Assembly (NCBI GenBank): GCA_033182465.1
Contig: CP137318.1
Location: 558,001 to 622,000 of the forward strand
Source of the DNA: Sanghuangporus weigelae
Lineage: Eukaryota > Basidiomycota > Agaricomycetes > Hymenochaetales > Hymenochaetaceae
DNA: 64,000 nt
Reading direction: 5' to 3'
Under the pieces are notes generated by a model. It was not told where the DNA came from and made no database searches. It saw only the letters and a program-made list of their open reading frames with translations. Each line of letters opens with the position of its first letter. The first letter of the stretch is position 1. Below, one piece after another: positions 34,299-45,597 of this stretch. The position numbers and the translations under genes were made by a program.

Positions 34299-36498
34299 CT
34301 AAAACTTATTCAGTTGTCGGCGCTTAGATTCTTTATGAGAATAAATCAAAGCACGTACTAGCCAGGACCAGAAGCGCTCTACCCAGTTTTTGGGCGGCGC
34401 TTCGTCGTAACACGCCTCATCGACTTCCTCAGTTCCAGACAGAAAGTCCATCTCCGTCGGACGTCTAGGTTTTACCCTCCACCACAATCGAGCCCCAGTG
34501 TATAGGATGGGGAACAGTACGAAAGGTAGGTACGTCGTGATGAACATGTCAGTCTTCCAAGAATCCTTTAAAAAGACGCTAAAGCCGGAGAACTTCGTAA
34601 TATCATGGTGTCAACAAGTAATAATGATTTAGAATCAACAATTATCTTACCAAGCAAATCGTTGGACACGCGATCGCCGCCCACAATGCAGCATACGGGT
34701 TAAGCCAGTTGGCGTAAGGCATGTTAGAGCGTTCAAACCCTTGAGCACGAAGGCCCTTGTAGAAGCGGAGGTAGGTAACAGCAATACCGAACCAGTTGGA
34801 CAGTCCGGCTATGGCGCACATGTTTACGAACCAGCCAAATACTTTACCCGCCTTAGCATCAACGGCCATATATGCAAGCAGCCCAAAGCATGCATTGAAT
34901 GCGATGGCAAAGATAGGGAGACCACCTCTCGTCAGGTACGAGAAAATCCTTGGGGCATTTCCAGACACGGAAAGACTATGAAGGGCACGAGAAGAAGAAT
35001 ACAACATCGACGACGACGCTGACCAGGCCGATGTGAGAATTGCTGCATTAATCACGGATGGTAGACCTTTTATCCCGGCTGTCTTGATAGCAATGACGAA
35101 CGGGGAGCGAGCCGCTGTTGATGTTGCAAGTCGAAGGTCCGGATGGGTGGATGGCACAATGAGTCCAATGACAAAAGTTCCACAAACATAGAAAAGCAAT
35201 AGGCGGATGTATACTCGCTTTATTGCCTTTGAAATATTCTTCCTTGGATTTTTTGCCTCGCCACCAGCTATCTTTACGATGTAAAGGAGAAGTGAAAAGC
35301 ACGAGATTCTGTAAGACAGTGCATTACTCGAAATAATTTAGGCGTATTAACTTACTGCGACAACCTCCGTTCCAATAAAAGAGAATGCCGCTTGCGTCAT
35401 CACAGCCCACCACCCCAGAAATCTGCCTTTTGCACCAGATATCCCATTGAATTGAACAAATGGACCCGGGTCATGCCAGTACCGAAATCCTATCCGATCA
35501 TGACTTGGACTTCCGCCTAAATCTAGAACTACACCCAGGATCTGGAAAAAGTTGCGTTTAGTGTATGAAACACAAGAAGCGAGCTGGCACTGCCTACGAT
35601 TAGTCCGACTATAGTAATAATTTTTATCGATGCAAAGATGAATTCGCATTCTCCGTATATACCTGAGCAAGTGATGAACTTCCGTCCGGAGAATTTAGAA
35701 AGCTGCATCCTCACCAACACCAAGTACATTGATGATCAATATAACTACGAAACACATGGTAATCCATACTGCCGGATTCACATCATCAGGCTATTTGATT
35801 TTTTTAAGAATGAATCAGTCTCAGAAAGAGTAGGTTCAAAGCTTACTGATTTCCAGAATTGCATGAGCACTGCCGCAGCAGTCAACTCCGCTGGAAGCCC
35901 GATAGTCCAGTTGTACCAATAGTTCCATCCCAGTGCGAAGGAGAACGCAGGATCAACAAAGCGCTCCGCGAGTCTAATATGACCTCCAGGTAAGGGAAGA
36001 TACGCTATCATTTCGCCAAGAGAAATCTGCGAGCCGCAGCAGACAGTCAGACGAGTATAGCGACTGGGGTCAGTAGAGGAGATTAGGATTCGAGAACTTG
36101 ACGTACCATAATGCAGTAACATATCGATCCCACTACACAGTAAGATAGGAGTAAGCCAAGCGGTCCTCCGTTTGCAAGGCCTGTTGCGGTGCCGAGAAAT
36201 AGTCCTGTACCAATTACACCTGTTGCGGAGGCAACCCATTAGCACGGTAGAAGCGGACAATATTGATTAGTGTAAAAGTAACCTCCGATACTAGAAACAG
36301 ATTCGTGAATATTGGGGAGTGCACAAAATGCCGTCAGACGGACCTGATCATAGATACATGTCGGGTTTTCAGCTGTCGTTGCAGCTTGTATCGCTGGCTG
36401 ATCAGACCTTCACTGGATATCGAGCCTTGAGAATGCATGGCGTCACTAAGTTTGGCAGACTCCAAACCCAAGTCCGCGTCATTACTTGCGGTATTCAT
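34299..36498 (-). CDS. Amino-acid permease (APC superfamily, YAT type)
   Basis: Fungal YAT permeases import amino acids with protons across the plasma membrane and have about twelve helices. The start at 36498 gives MNTASNDADLGLESAKLSD, a hydrophilic N-terminus. The signature SIGGVIGTGLFLGTATGLANGG follows after splicing, then SLGEMIAYLPLPGGHIRLAERFVDPA, FALGWNYWYNW, FSFIGTEVVA, GLPSVINAAILTSAWSAS and GWFVNMCAIAGLSNWFGIA. The C-terminal cytosolic tail ends ESKRRQLNKF. About nine introns are present. The second exon (36283-36290) is only 8 nt and carries part of the first-helix GTGLF region. The gene looks intact. Substrate specificity cannot be told. Confidence 0.9.
36283..36290 (-). other. 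8-nt coding microexon of the amino-acid permease
   Basis: On the coding strand the exon is TATCGGAG, between introns 36291-36343 (GTCCGT...TCTAG) and 36220-36282 (GTTACT...AACAG). ATCAG + TATCGGAG + GTGTAATT reads ISIGGVI in frame. The I-G-G-x-I-G-T-G-L motif is conserved in YAT permeases, so the exon is needed for a working transporter. Confidence 0.8.
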
Positions 36499-37161
36499 GA
36501 TCTTCAAGTAGACGCAAGTTAGAGGGGTAGGACAGGTAAGGGTCTAAAATCGGAACGGCCGACTTGGGGGAGATAGTGTGACCCAGTCTATTTAAACCCA
36601 AAAGCCACTTCATATGGGGAACCGACGAAAAATGATTTTTGTTCCACATGTATAAAGCAAAGCCATGCCATCATTGATCATTACGAAGAGCTGTGAAGGT
36701 CTATCGAAAGCTGCAGAGAAAAACCGTGGACGCCGAAAGACCGCTCGGACATCAATGGGTCGAGTCCTCATTTCCCTATCTATAAGAAGGGAATATTAGA
36801 AGTTCATGACTGTATTTGCTTAGTGGCCGGCCGCTTCCTAATCTTCTGGGTCCAGTCAGGATCAGAGTATCTTAAGAAGAAGTTGGGAATAGTAACATAC
36901 CGGTATTTAACTAAATAACGGTGCACTCCATGCCGATATTTAACTATAGGGCGGCAAAGTGTTCAGAGAATACACTCTCTTGTCACGGACGTTGGAACGG
37001 ATGTTGGATGGTGAGAGCGAAAACACAACATCACTCCCATCATAATCGCTATTCAAATCAGGCAAGTTATTACGCAATAAAGCTAAGTACAAACATGATA
37101 CAACACAACCATAAATTATCTGCTATCACCGTATCACTACATCATTTAATGCATCTCAATG
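36499..37161. other. Intergenic region upstream of permease
   Basis: About 660 nt holding the permease promoter and the 3' flank of the kinase-like gene. Only short frames, none with recognisable features. Confidence 0.4.
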
Positions 37162-40100
37162 CTATTTTCTAAAAGACGGCCAACTCCAATGAATACCAAG
37201 ACGCGATCCCAATGACTGTCTTCTCTTCTCAACAAAGCTACCATTCGATTTGTCAGAACCGTGAGGATTGTGAGGGAACTCAGAATCAGGAGTTGCTTGT
37301 AAAGACCGACGAGGCCCCCGACAAGATATCAGATGAGCCGAAGAAGACGGAGCTTTGTCACTATCCGATGAACCCAAAGCACCGTCCAAATGTGCGGAAA
37401 CGCTACTAGCAGCCTGGACGGATGACCGGGTGCCGGTGGGTGATGTTGTAGCGGTATCGTCGCTGCAGTGAGTGGGAGTTGATTGGAAACCGCTTGCAGA
37501 CAGAGAAGCTGTTGGAGAGCTCGAGAGACGAGAAAGATACGGCATCGGTACACCACAAGAGGAGAACCTCTTTCGAGGCGCAGGGGATTCTGATCGATTT
37601 CCAGCGCCTACAACAGCGTCAGATGGCGGTAAATTTTGCGATTCTGATTTCCAAGCGTCCGTCCGAGTGCGTTTGGATGGCCTCAGAGTGTCGCTGCTCA
37701 CGTCTCCGTCGTTTTCTGATTCGCATTCTCTTTTCTTTTTGAGTTCAAGATACTCGATATTTCGGGCTTTCTCTTCAGGAGTGAGGTGTTGACGGAGTAT
37801 GCTCTTTATAGGCATCCTTGGTTTCGCAGCAGGTGGGCGAGGCGAAGAGGATCTGCTCCGCGGAGATGATCCGGGGCAATACACGGGATCTCGAGGGAAT
37901 TGTTGCAACTCATGCCAGGACATGATCTTCGGCCCCTCAGGAATACCATCGTCGTTCGCATCTGCGCGAGGTTCCTCTACGCCAGAGTCTTCAACATCGC
38001 TCAAGCCTGTTCCAGGTTCGCATCTATCACGAAAGTACTTCTCTCTTCGTTCCCGAGCATCCTCAATGCGTTTCATTTCCTCTTCTGCGCTCATCTGCGC
38101 TCTTCTCAGGGCACCCAGGCTCACCAGTGGCCTTTCCTTCTTTTTCGTCACGTTCCCGTTCCGATCGTACCTGATGATCTTTGGCAAGGTTTTGGGCACC
38201 AAATTGTATAGTTCGGCTAAAGGATAAGGGAGTTTCTCCTCGATGCACCGCTTGATGTTGAGTCGTTGAATCCAAGTCTTACGTAAAGAGGTGACGTCCT
38301 CGTCCTTGTACATGTTTCGGAGAATGAAACCATCAGATTCTGTGTACCCTTCAAAAGGGACGTGAATGTCAGATGCGAATGGCTTTCCAGAACCTAAGAA
38401 ACTTGAGGGATCGGGATCTCTCTTCACAGGCAAGGAGAAAGTCGAAGGCAACGCGGTCTCAGGTGATGAAAAACCGGAGATCGACGACATAACCTTCCTC
38501 TCGGGCTCCATAACATGTCGTCTCTTCGTGGAAAGAGAGTTGCTAGAGTCTTCGTCACTGCCATCACGAGGTCGCTTCAGACTTATACGAGTTGGAAGAA
38601 TCGGGACGGCGATCGAAGATACCGAAGGTACCACAGATACCGTAGACGAGCATTCTGCTTCTGCGTCATTCTTCTTGTCCATCTCTGGTCCACAATCCTT
38701 TTCCAGTCTACTCAACTCCGACATCAAGAAATCTTGAATGGCGGACTTGACCTGAGTCTCATTTTGGCCTGGAACGATATAGCACCTGGGCGTGCAAGGT
38801 TCGTCTATCCATTCTCTGTTGAAAGTCTCCGAGTCCACGGGGGGATTGAGAACATCATCTGAATCCTCAGGATCGCTTTCATAATCTGAGATCGTACTGG
38901 AACCAGACGCCCTCCTGGTATTGCGTTGCCGCCTTCGTTCTTCTGCAAGAATTGCACTTTTCAACTTCAGCACCTCGTATAACCGGCTGTCCGGGTAGTC
39001 CAGCTTGAAAAGAATCTTCCTCTTCTCCATACGAATATCTGCCTCGCTTGCTCGCCCTAGACCTACTTCCTTTATAGGCTTAATAGCGCAGCTCTCTTGG
39101 AAGTCGATGATTGTTACATCCCCACTGGAACTGATTAACATGTGTCGAAGCTCGACATCATTGTGCAGCACGCCGCGATCATGGATCTTATTGAAGGCCG
39201 CGATGCACCTTCTTTTTAGCTGCCCAGACATCGCATCGGAAGCTTCGACCCAAAAATTGGAGGATGGTAGTTCCATGGCGATACTGATTTTGCCCTCGAC
39301 AATATATACGCCAATGATTTTCGGCACAACATCTCCTTGAAGAGGAAGCAAATAATCCGGGTCGGAATAAAGGGCCAACTATATTGCTTTTAGTTACTTA
39401 AATGCCACGAGAATTATCGCACTCACCTCGGAAAAGAAACCCTCCCATTTCTCAGAAAGTTTCCACCTTCACAATCAAGGGTCAGCACCACTCCATATTG
39501 ACAAAAAAAAAACATACGTTCTGCTGATGTATGTAATCGCGCGTCCGTCCAACGAACCTCGCTTTATATAGGCTTCGCAATTGGCGCCCTCTGCAAGAGC
39601 TTTAGCATTAGACTTGTGTCAAGTGCAGATCTTCGTACCATAAAGCTTTGAGATTACCGTGGCATTTTCAATTGGTTTTTCGGCGATCGCTGCCCAAGGA
39701 TACGATGGCTGGTAGAATAGTCGCGTTGCTTCTTCAGCACTGAATTTAGGCCGGTTCGACAGAAGCTCCGTGTCGTCAAACGTGTCCGTAGAAGACCCAC
39801 TTTCTTTTTCGCTGTCGGATTCGTCTGAACTGTCTGATGCTATCTCATTCAACAGTTTCGGTCTCGGCAAAGTTGTTGAAAGTTCTCGCAGTGATTTTGG
39901 ATACACCGAAGGAGGAACGGGGATGTGCAGTTGAGCAGAGTATGACAGCACTGCGTTTATCAATGACGCGATGAACTTGTTTTCTTTGGCATCGTCCATA
40001 AAGAACCCAAGCAAACCGGCATCACTATCGACAATTTCCTCCGCTCCAGCCTCTTGAATTGTACCAACGGCAGCAGGAAGAGACTCGATGGAAGTGCTCG

Positions 40101-40388
40101 ATTCACCACCGATTTCTTGTAAGAAGTTTAGCCACAAAAATGGGCACATTCAAGAGACAAGTTGGTCTTACGCGCCGTGACCTGCTCCATTTCAATGGAT
40201 TCCGCTGCTTCTTCATCGCTGAGCTCATCGTCACTCTGAGCCTCATTGTCTGTTTCTAGGATTGCTTCAAACGCCTCGGATCGTCCCTCATGAGTTACAC
40301 CTGTACCATTGAGAGATGGAGAAACTATAGGTGCCCGTCGATGCCGTCTTCCGCGACTCGGATTTTGACGAGGACGTGCCGTGTTCAT
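37162..40388 (-). CDS. Large kinase-like protein with HND catalytic loop and DFQ motif
   Basis: The predicted protein is about 1,000 residues. Exon 1 (from 40388) is basic then acidic (RRHRRAPIVSP...SDDELSDEEAAE). The next exon is helical then acidic Ser-rich. A kinase-like fold follows: LAEGANCEAYIKRGSL resembles a glycine-loop strand, TWKLSEKWEGFFSELALYSD covers the C-helix region, and IHDRGVLHNDVELRHMLI is the catalytic loop with its Asp. IIDFQESC replaces DFG with DFQ. Such H-x-D-V-x-x-R-H loops occur in a kinase-like family expanded in basidiomycetes. No clear VAIK lysine is visible, so activity is doubtful. The C-terminal 560 or so residues are charged and disordered, with RAQMSAEEEMKRIEDARERREK coiled-coil-like and many Ser-Pro sites. 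Function unknown. Confidence 0.75.
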
Positions 40389-40943
40389 GATCGTTGCAGA
40401 AAGGAGGCGCTGGGGATGAGAAAACTAGATGGCGGTAGAAAGACAAGAGTAGGTTTGGCCACTTCATTTTGCAGGCCATGCTCTTGATGAGTGTACACCA
40501 GGCCACGAAAACAAAGGCATCAAATTGATCAATAAAGGACAAATGTGGAAAAGACGCAGCACGTGATAATGTACAGATTTGGTATCGAAAATCCTTGTTG
40601 ATCAACGATTTTGCAAATGACCTTTTCAAACAAATGAATCATCATGGACTGCCAACTCCTCTGCAACCATCAGATCAACGAATCAAGAGACCTTGTTTTA
40701 TGTGAATGCCCATCTTTGATATCTTGATGGATAAATCGGATTCTATCGTCTGCCGTTAAGAGATGGAGATCCTGACAGTGACCTTTCAGACATCGAGGCT
40801 GGTCTTTCCTGGTCTTCCACCAACGTCGCTGTCTGAGCGACCTTATCTTTTCGCTGCTCATCGAGGAGACTGGGTCTCTTTTTTAAAATTCGACTTGATC
40901 TAGAATCTTCTTGCTTCTCAGTTTTCTAACCTTTGCTGGTAAA
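40389..40943. other. Divergent promoter region
   Basis: About 550 nt between the kinase-like gene (-) and seven-transmembrane paralogue 2 (+). No motif identified; short frames only. Confidence 0.4.
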
Positions 40944-42561
40944 ATGAAGGGTCCGTCGCTCCTATCTCTTTATCCTCTTGTCCGCTCGTTGAAGCCCGCA
41001 ATCGATCTTGGACCCCATAAAGACGCTATTTTGAACACTTTCTTCGCTTTTCATATCATCGGCGGTCATGTCGGCCTACCGATGGCGTTCATTACAATGG
41101 TTATCCTGAAGACGTTGGCTCGGCGACATCCGACCTTGATCAGTCTATTGCTTTCGTGGATCGTTTACGCCACAGCAAATCTGCTTCTGTAGGTATTCCT
41201 TAAACCGTCTCAAAGCTGTTTCTTAACAATCAAAGCTGTTTCTTAACAATCACAAAGTCTCTATTCGGGCGAAGCGCGCAAAACACAGCCGGCGTTTGGA
41301 GTTTGTTTAACTCAGGCTTCAATGATTTACGGAAGCACAGTCGGGTGAGTTGGAGTCGCACTCACTTATTGCCACCTAATCTTGAGCCTACTTGAAGGGT
41401 TGCTGCTGCTACTCTGAGCTTAGTCTTACAGGTACCGTAAAGTTATGCTCTTCCTTTCGGGACTCTCGCTGATCTATCGCTCCTTTGCGGAATAGTTATG
41501 GCTGGAATTCAGAGGTTTGAAGCTCATGAAGGATGACAGAATCAGTCGCCTCTCCGTACGTTCACTGGTTTGTTTCTACATATCCCGTCATTTATCACAT
41601 TCAAGAACATACAGCTCCTGCTCCTGCCGTGGGCAAGCTTCGCTTTAATAACGATAGGCTCAGCTGCGGTAGGCATAAGGCACTTGGTTTGTGCGTCAAT
41701 GCTGATCGTATCCTAGTACGGTGCCAAACACCAATCACGGGTGTCAATTGAATGGCAATTTTATTGCACAATACGTTCAAAGGCTGTGTATGTCCTTTCG
41801 CTGCTCGTCATGATTCGAATTCCTTTTCTCATGATGACTGAGAAGGATATACACCGTTAGCGCGTTTACGTTGCTATTTCTTGCCCTTACCCTTGGCTTC
41901 CAAGGTGAGACAAATTTTTTATACGCATAGCTTATACTATACATCTCATGGCATCCGAGAGCAGCTGCGGTTCTACGAACATTGTTCCGAGCGTCTCGGC
42001 ATTTTCGAGCTGTGAATCAATCTTCTTATTACCTGGTACTGCGCGTTGGCATTTTCACCATATATTCGGTCATAACTTTCATGTACGTTCACAAGTTTTC
42101 GAGTCTAGGCATACATTCTCAATCCCACTAATAGCGTCTCAATCGTCATAACGCTGGATCCGACTACTACCTTCGCCTACCTCTTCGTCTCAACATGTGA
42201 GCAAGTCGACTGACAAAAAAAGTTGGAGACACTGAACTAATTAATACTTTTACCTAGTACCTCTCGCCTGCTTCCTCATATTCGGAACTCAGAAGGTAAT
42301 ATGCACTTCCGCGTACCCATAGACCTATGTAATCTTACCATGGATACGCAGGAAAACCTTCGCTTTTGGTTCCGGATTCCAGGCAAGAAGAAACCCGGTC
42401 GACACATACCACTTGCACCTATGGCATTCAAGACGGGCACAGTCGAGATTCAGAATGACATTGCGACCTCTGAAAGTACCGTCGGCTTGAGAGACGACAA
42501 AGCACTTCCGAAACCACTCGCGACTCTTGGTGATGCGGATGGGACAAACGATACTGTTTGA
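40944..42561 (+). CDS. GPCR-like seven-transmembrane protein, paralogue 2
   Basis: It starts MKGPSLLSLYPLVRSLKPAI at 40944. Exon 1 includes FHIIGGHVGLPMAFITM and HPTLISLLLSWIVYATANLLL, closely matching the gene at 33731-32176. Following exons read LYSGEARKTQPAFGVCLTQASMIYGSTVG, VAAATLSLVLQ, LWLEFRGLKLMKDDRISRLS and LLLLPWASFALITIGSAA. The last helix is VPLACFLIFGTQK, with the F-G-T-Q ending common in this family. It joins to a hydrophilic tail (ENLRFWFRIPGKKKPGRH...DADGTNDTV). Two copies of TCAAAGCTGTTTCTTAACAA stand in tandem in intron 1. Ligand and signalling partner unknown; a receptor role is by topology only. Confidence 0.7.
41209..41250 (+). repeat. 20-nt tandem duplication in an intron
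   Basis: The unit TCAAAGCTGTTTCTTAACAA occurs twice back to back in the first intron of seven-transmembrane paralogue 2. The copies look identical, which suggests a recent slippage event. It lengthens the intron without touching the splice sites. Confidence 0.85.
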
Positions 42562-42764
42562 GGGGACAGTCCCAAATTCATGGACTACATAGCGCTAAAA
42601 GAGCTCTCCCAATCTTGCCTGTTATAATTTGTGTTGATTGTATACACTTAAGGCTTGGTCCAATAGTGAATCGTCAGCCTCACAGTCCAATGCTTGACTC
42701 GCCTTGACATAAGATCAGTCTGCTTCAAAGTCGATGAACCCTCAACAAGAAAACTCAACAAGAA

Positions 42765-43202
42765 ATGCGACTGTCAAAACTCACAAATCATCGTCGCACT
42801 GAAGATGCCGGGTCATCAGGCTGTCCACCACAAGCCGTCGGGTGCAACACCAATCCCGAAGAACATGACCTTACCCCTGCACAAGCCTCGTCTCTTTCGC
42901 AATCCCTAGCTGCAAGCTCTGCGTCAGCAACTGCAACAGCCGCCGTTGCATCCTCGGGAGTAAACGCAAAGCAAGAAGGTGTGGATCCGCAAGTCGTCGG
43001 TGGGGTTATCGTCATCGTCTTCCTTGTTCTCGCCTTCATTACGGCAATTTGCTACGTCGCATTCGGAGCTCGGGGAGAACGTTGCTGCTGTACGAAACGA
43101 AGGAGCAAAAGACAACAGACAGTGCAGGTAGAAGGTGTGACGACGGCATCATTGGAAGCGTTGAAAGCCGAATCGGAAGTACAGCTTGTTCAAAACACTT
43201 GA
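42765..43202 (+). CDS. Single-pass membrane protein of unknown function
   Basis: The 145-residue frame is open and starts MRLSKLTNHRRTEDAGSSG. A Ser/Ala/Thr-rich stretch (residues 40-70) suggests an O-glycosylated outer segment. It is followed by one strong transmembrane helix (VVGGVIVIVFLVLAFITAICYVAFGA) and a short basic cytosolic tail with a Cys cluster (CCCTKRRSKRQQ) that could be palmitoylated. There is no signal peptide in this frame, so an upstream exon encoding one may be missed; 42600-42760 was inspected without a clear solution. No family recognised. The same-strand neighbour ends 200 nt upstream. Confidence 0.55.
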   Translation: MRLSKLTNHRRTEDAGSSGCPPQAVGCNTNPEEHDLTPAQASSLSQSLAASSASATATAAVASSGVNAKQEGVDPQVVGGVIVIVFLVLAFITAICYVAFGARGERCCCTKRRSKRQQTVQVEGVTTASLEALKAESEVQLVQNT

Positions 43203-43458
43203 TTTATATTTTATTCGATTTGCCTTCTCGTAGATTTTGTCAAGCATTGTTTCTGTAGTTCAACGGAGTCCAATGTAATCTTTCTTTTGATGTAGAAAAC
43301 TCGTTCACTAGATGATGGTGGTAACGAAACAAGTATGTATATGCCTTGGCGATAGCGCTACTATCAAACTTGCCTCTCGCCAATCACTACCTAGCTATGA
43401 GATATATACACAGCTAGCAAGTACCTTGCTTTTTGTCATCTGCTTGACTTCAACTATC

Positions 43459-45035
43459 ATGGAGGCGACACAACCCTCTGAAAGAACTCCTCTAATTGGG
43501 CATCATGGCGTTACTGCCAACACAGCCGATCCTGGGCATCTTCCATTCATCTTCGAGCTTGAAAGGGATATCTACTCCGACTCGGATTACCCAGCAGTGC
43601 ACCGAATAATTGACCGCAAAGTCGATGCGCTAGAGAAGTCACCGAGCACAGTGCTAACTTTAAAGCTGCTTCTGTGTCTGCGGTACCTTTCTGGAGTGTA
43701 CTTTCAACAAGGCAGAGACAGCTGGGTCGACTCGCGTTCTGCCGAACAGGATGTTATTGACGTGGCGGTCCGATGCTGGGCGGACCTTCGGAGGATTGCT
43801 TGGTCTCAGGCCGCGCTCGACGAAGCCTTGTGGACAGAGTTTCTCTTGGAGAACGGGAAAGGTGCCCAGGTTTCTCGTAAGTTCAACATTCCCTTTCTCT
43901 GACAGAAATCTAATTCAGAGTTTAAGTGATTGAAGCCATTCTGGCAGATCAAGCACATTGTCTACCTTCGATCCAGCTTGATGACCGGATTGCTCTCAGC
44001 CTTCTGCGAACCTGGAAGAACGGAAGGCTTCGGATTGTGTATGATGACCGTGGATCAACTCTCCTCACACGAGCAGAAAGTTTTGCTACGCCTCGGTTAG
44101 TCTCTGATGCCCGATATTCAAGGTACTGCTCCGTCTAATGATGCAATAGCGTTCTACATCTCATAGATCTCACGACAAACTTGGCTTATCTCGTCATATT
44201 GGCACACTACCTGATGCGCCCAATGCCGTTGTATCCTTCCGACCCTCCTCGCGTAGACTATCACTTTTACTGCATTGCGATTTACTCAGCATGCAGAATC
44301 CTGAGAGACAGTTGGTCTTCTGCAACGCATGGGACGTTCATCCTAACTTTAGTGACACTCTTTTCGGCTTTACCCTATATGCCGAGACGTCAGGAGAAGT
44401 CATTCAACGTTCTGCTTTTCTGCTTCTTCATGCACATTGTCCAGCTTCTACTTCCCTTTTCGCCATCAATTTCTTTACTGGCTCCTCGATCCGTTACGTT
44501 CACAGTCGCCTTGATGCTTCGAAACCTATTTGCCGTCGTATTCATCCCGGCACTTACATTCTTCATACCCATCATCTTTGCTCTACTTCTCATTTTAGTC
44601 GCATCTCTGAATGAGATCTTCATGCGAGTTACAGGATTGGCGACTTTCGATCTCTTCTTATTCTCTGCCTGGTGCTCCGGCTTGCTATTCACTTGCCTTA
44701 CCGCTTACATGACCCTATCTACTTCCTCCCTCCCACCGGCTAAATTCCATCATCCGGACGTTCCTGCGAGTTGGAACTCATACGGACCAAATGTCGGTAT
44801 CTCACTGAGACTCCGTTTTTGCCGTTTGGTCAGCGCATACTCGAGACCTCACTTCTTTCCCGTACCATTTAACCTTATCCCGGTAGTCCTGGTTTACTTA
44901 CCTCGCGGTATATTGTTTATTTTTCGAGACAAATATCTGACGGCCCGCCTGAAGACAATAGTCGAGCCCGTGGTGTGGAGGATTTTCGTCATGCCTCTTA
45001 CATTTGTCTTCGGAATTGTTTGGCTTTGGAAATAA
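43459..45035 (+). CDS. Multi-pass membrane protein of unknown function
   Basis: It starts MEATQPSERTPLIGHHGV at 43459, a dileucine-like N-terminus often seen on endosomal or vacuolar proteins. The N-terminal 210 residues are soluble and helical (WADLRRIAWSQAALDEALW, SLLRTWKNGRLRIVYDDRG). Seven or so hydrophobic segments follow, among them LAYLVILAHYL, FILTLVTLFSAL, FNVLLFCFFMHIVQLLL, FVFIPALTFF-type helices and FDLFLFSAWCSGLLFTCL. Two introns are inferred, near 43881-43926 and 44097-44152; the exon order gives one frame to the stop at 45033-45035. The layout (cytosolic N-domain then helices) is loosely like fungal YVC1-type channels, but I see no pore motif, so the function stays open. Confidence 0.65.
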
Positions 45036-45597
45036 GTCATGGTACATGTACGTCTTTTATGTAGGATGAATTCAGTTTTCCAGGTCTATCGCAATTCATG
45101 GCATCACTTTTTGATGCACGGAATTCATTTAATAGTCAGTTCCATTCAACTCACTAACTTTGGCATTCTAGGCGGGTACGTAAATGTAGTTGGTGACTTA
45201 CGGATGATGCAAGTCCACGGATTCTCTCGGACGGACAACATTGGTCTCCATACATTTACCCCATGTCTAATTTAGGAAGATCCAAGCATTAATAGCCCCG
45301 ACATCAAAGCTTAAGTGGAACTACGGTATTCAACAGAGATCACGCGAAGACAGTAACGCCGACGTATTATCTAACGAAGTTCTCTTTGCCATCTTCTCGT
45401 GCAGTCGACGTTGTCTAACAGTTCGCCGCCTTCATCAATCGTGCCGTATCATCGCGGACAATCAAAACACGGGCATCACTTGCCATAAATAAAATGGCAA
45501 CGGAGTAAATGAAGCCAGTTTTGCGTAGTCAACAATACTAGTTCACTAGAGATACAAGTTTAGAAGATGGGGGTTCTTCATTGTCCGAGAGATTGCA
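45036..45597. other. Region between convergent membrane-protein and AA9 genes
   Basis: About 560 nt of 3' flanks. No gene seen. Confidence 0.4.

Noticed and set aside
34299-36498. Permease, LYS1, SDR and AA9 as part of a secondary-metabolite cluster
   Set aside because: No backbone enzyme (PKS, NRPS, terpene synthase), P450 or cluster regulator is present. These are ordinary scattered genes.
43459-45035. Firm assignment of the multi-pass protein as a YVC1-type TRP channel
   Set aside because: The layout is loosely similar, but I see no pore signature or family motif that would support the name.
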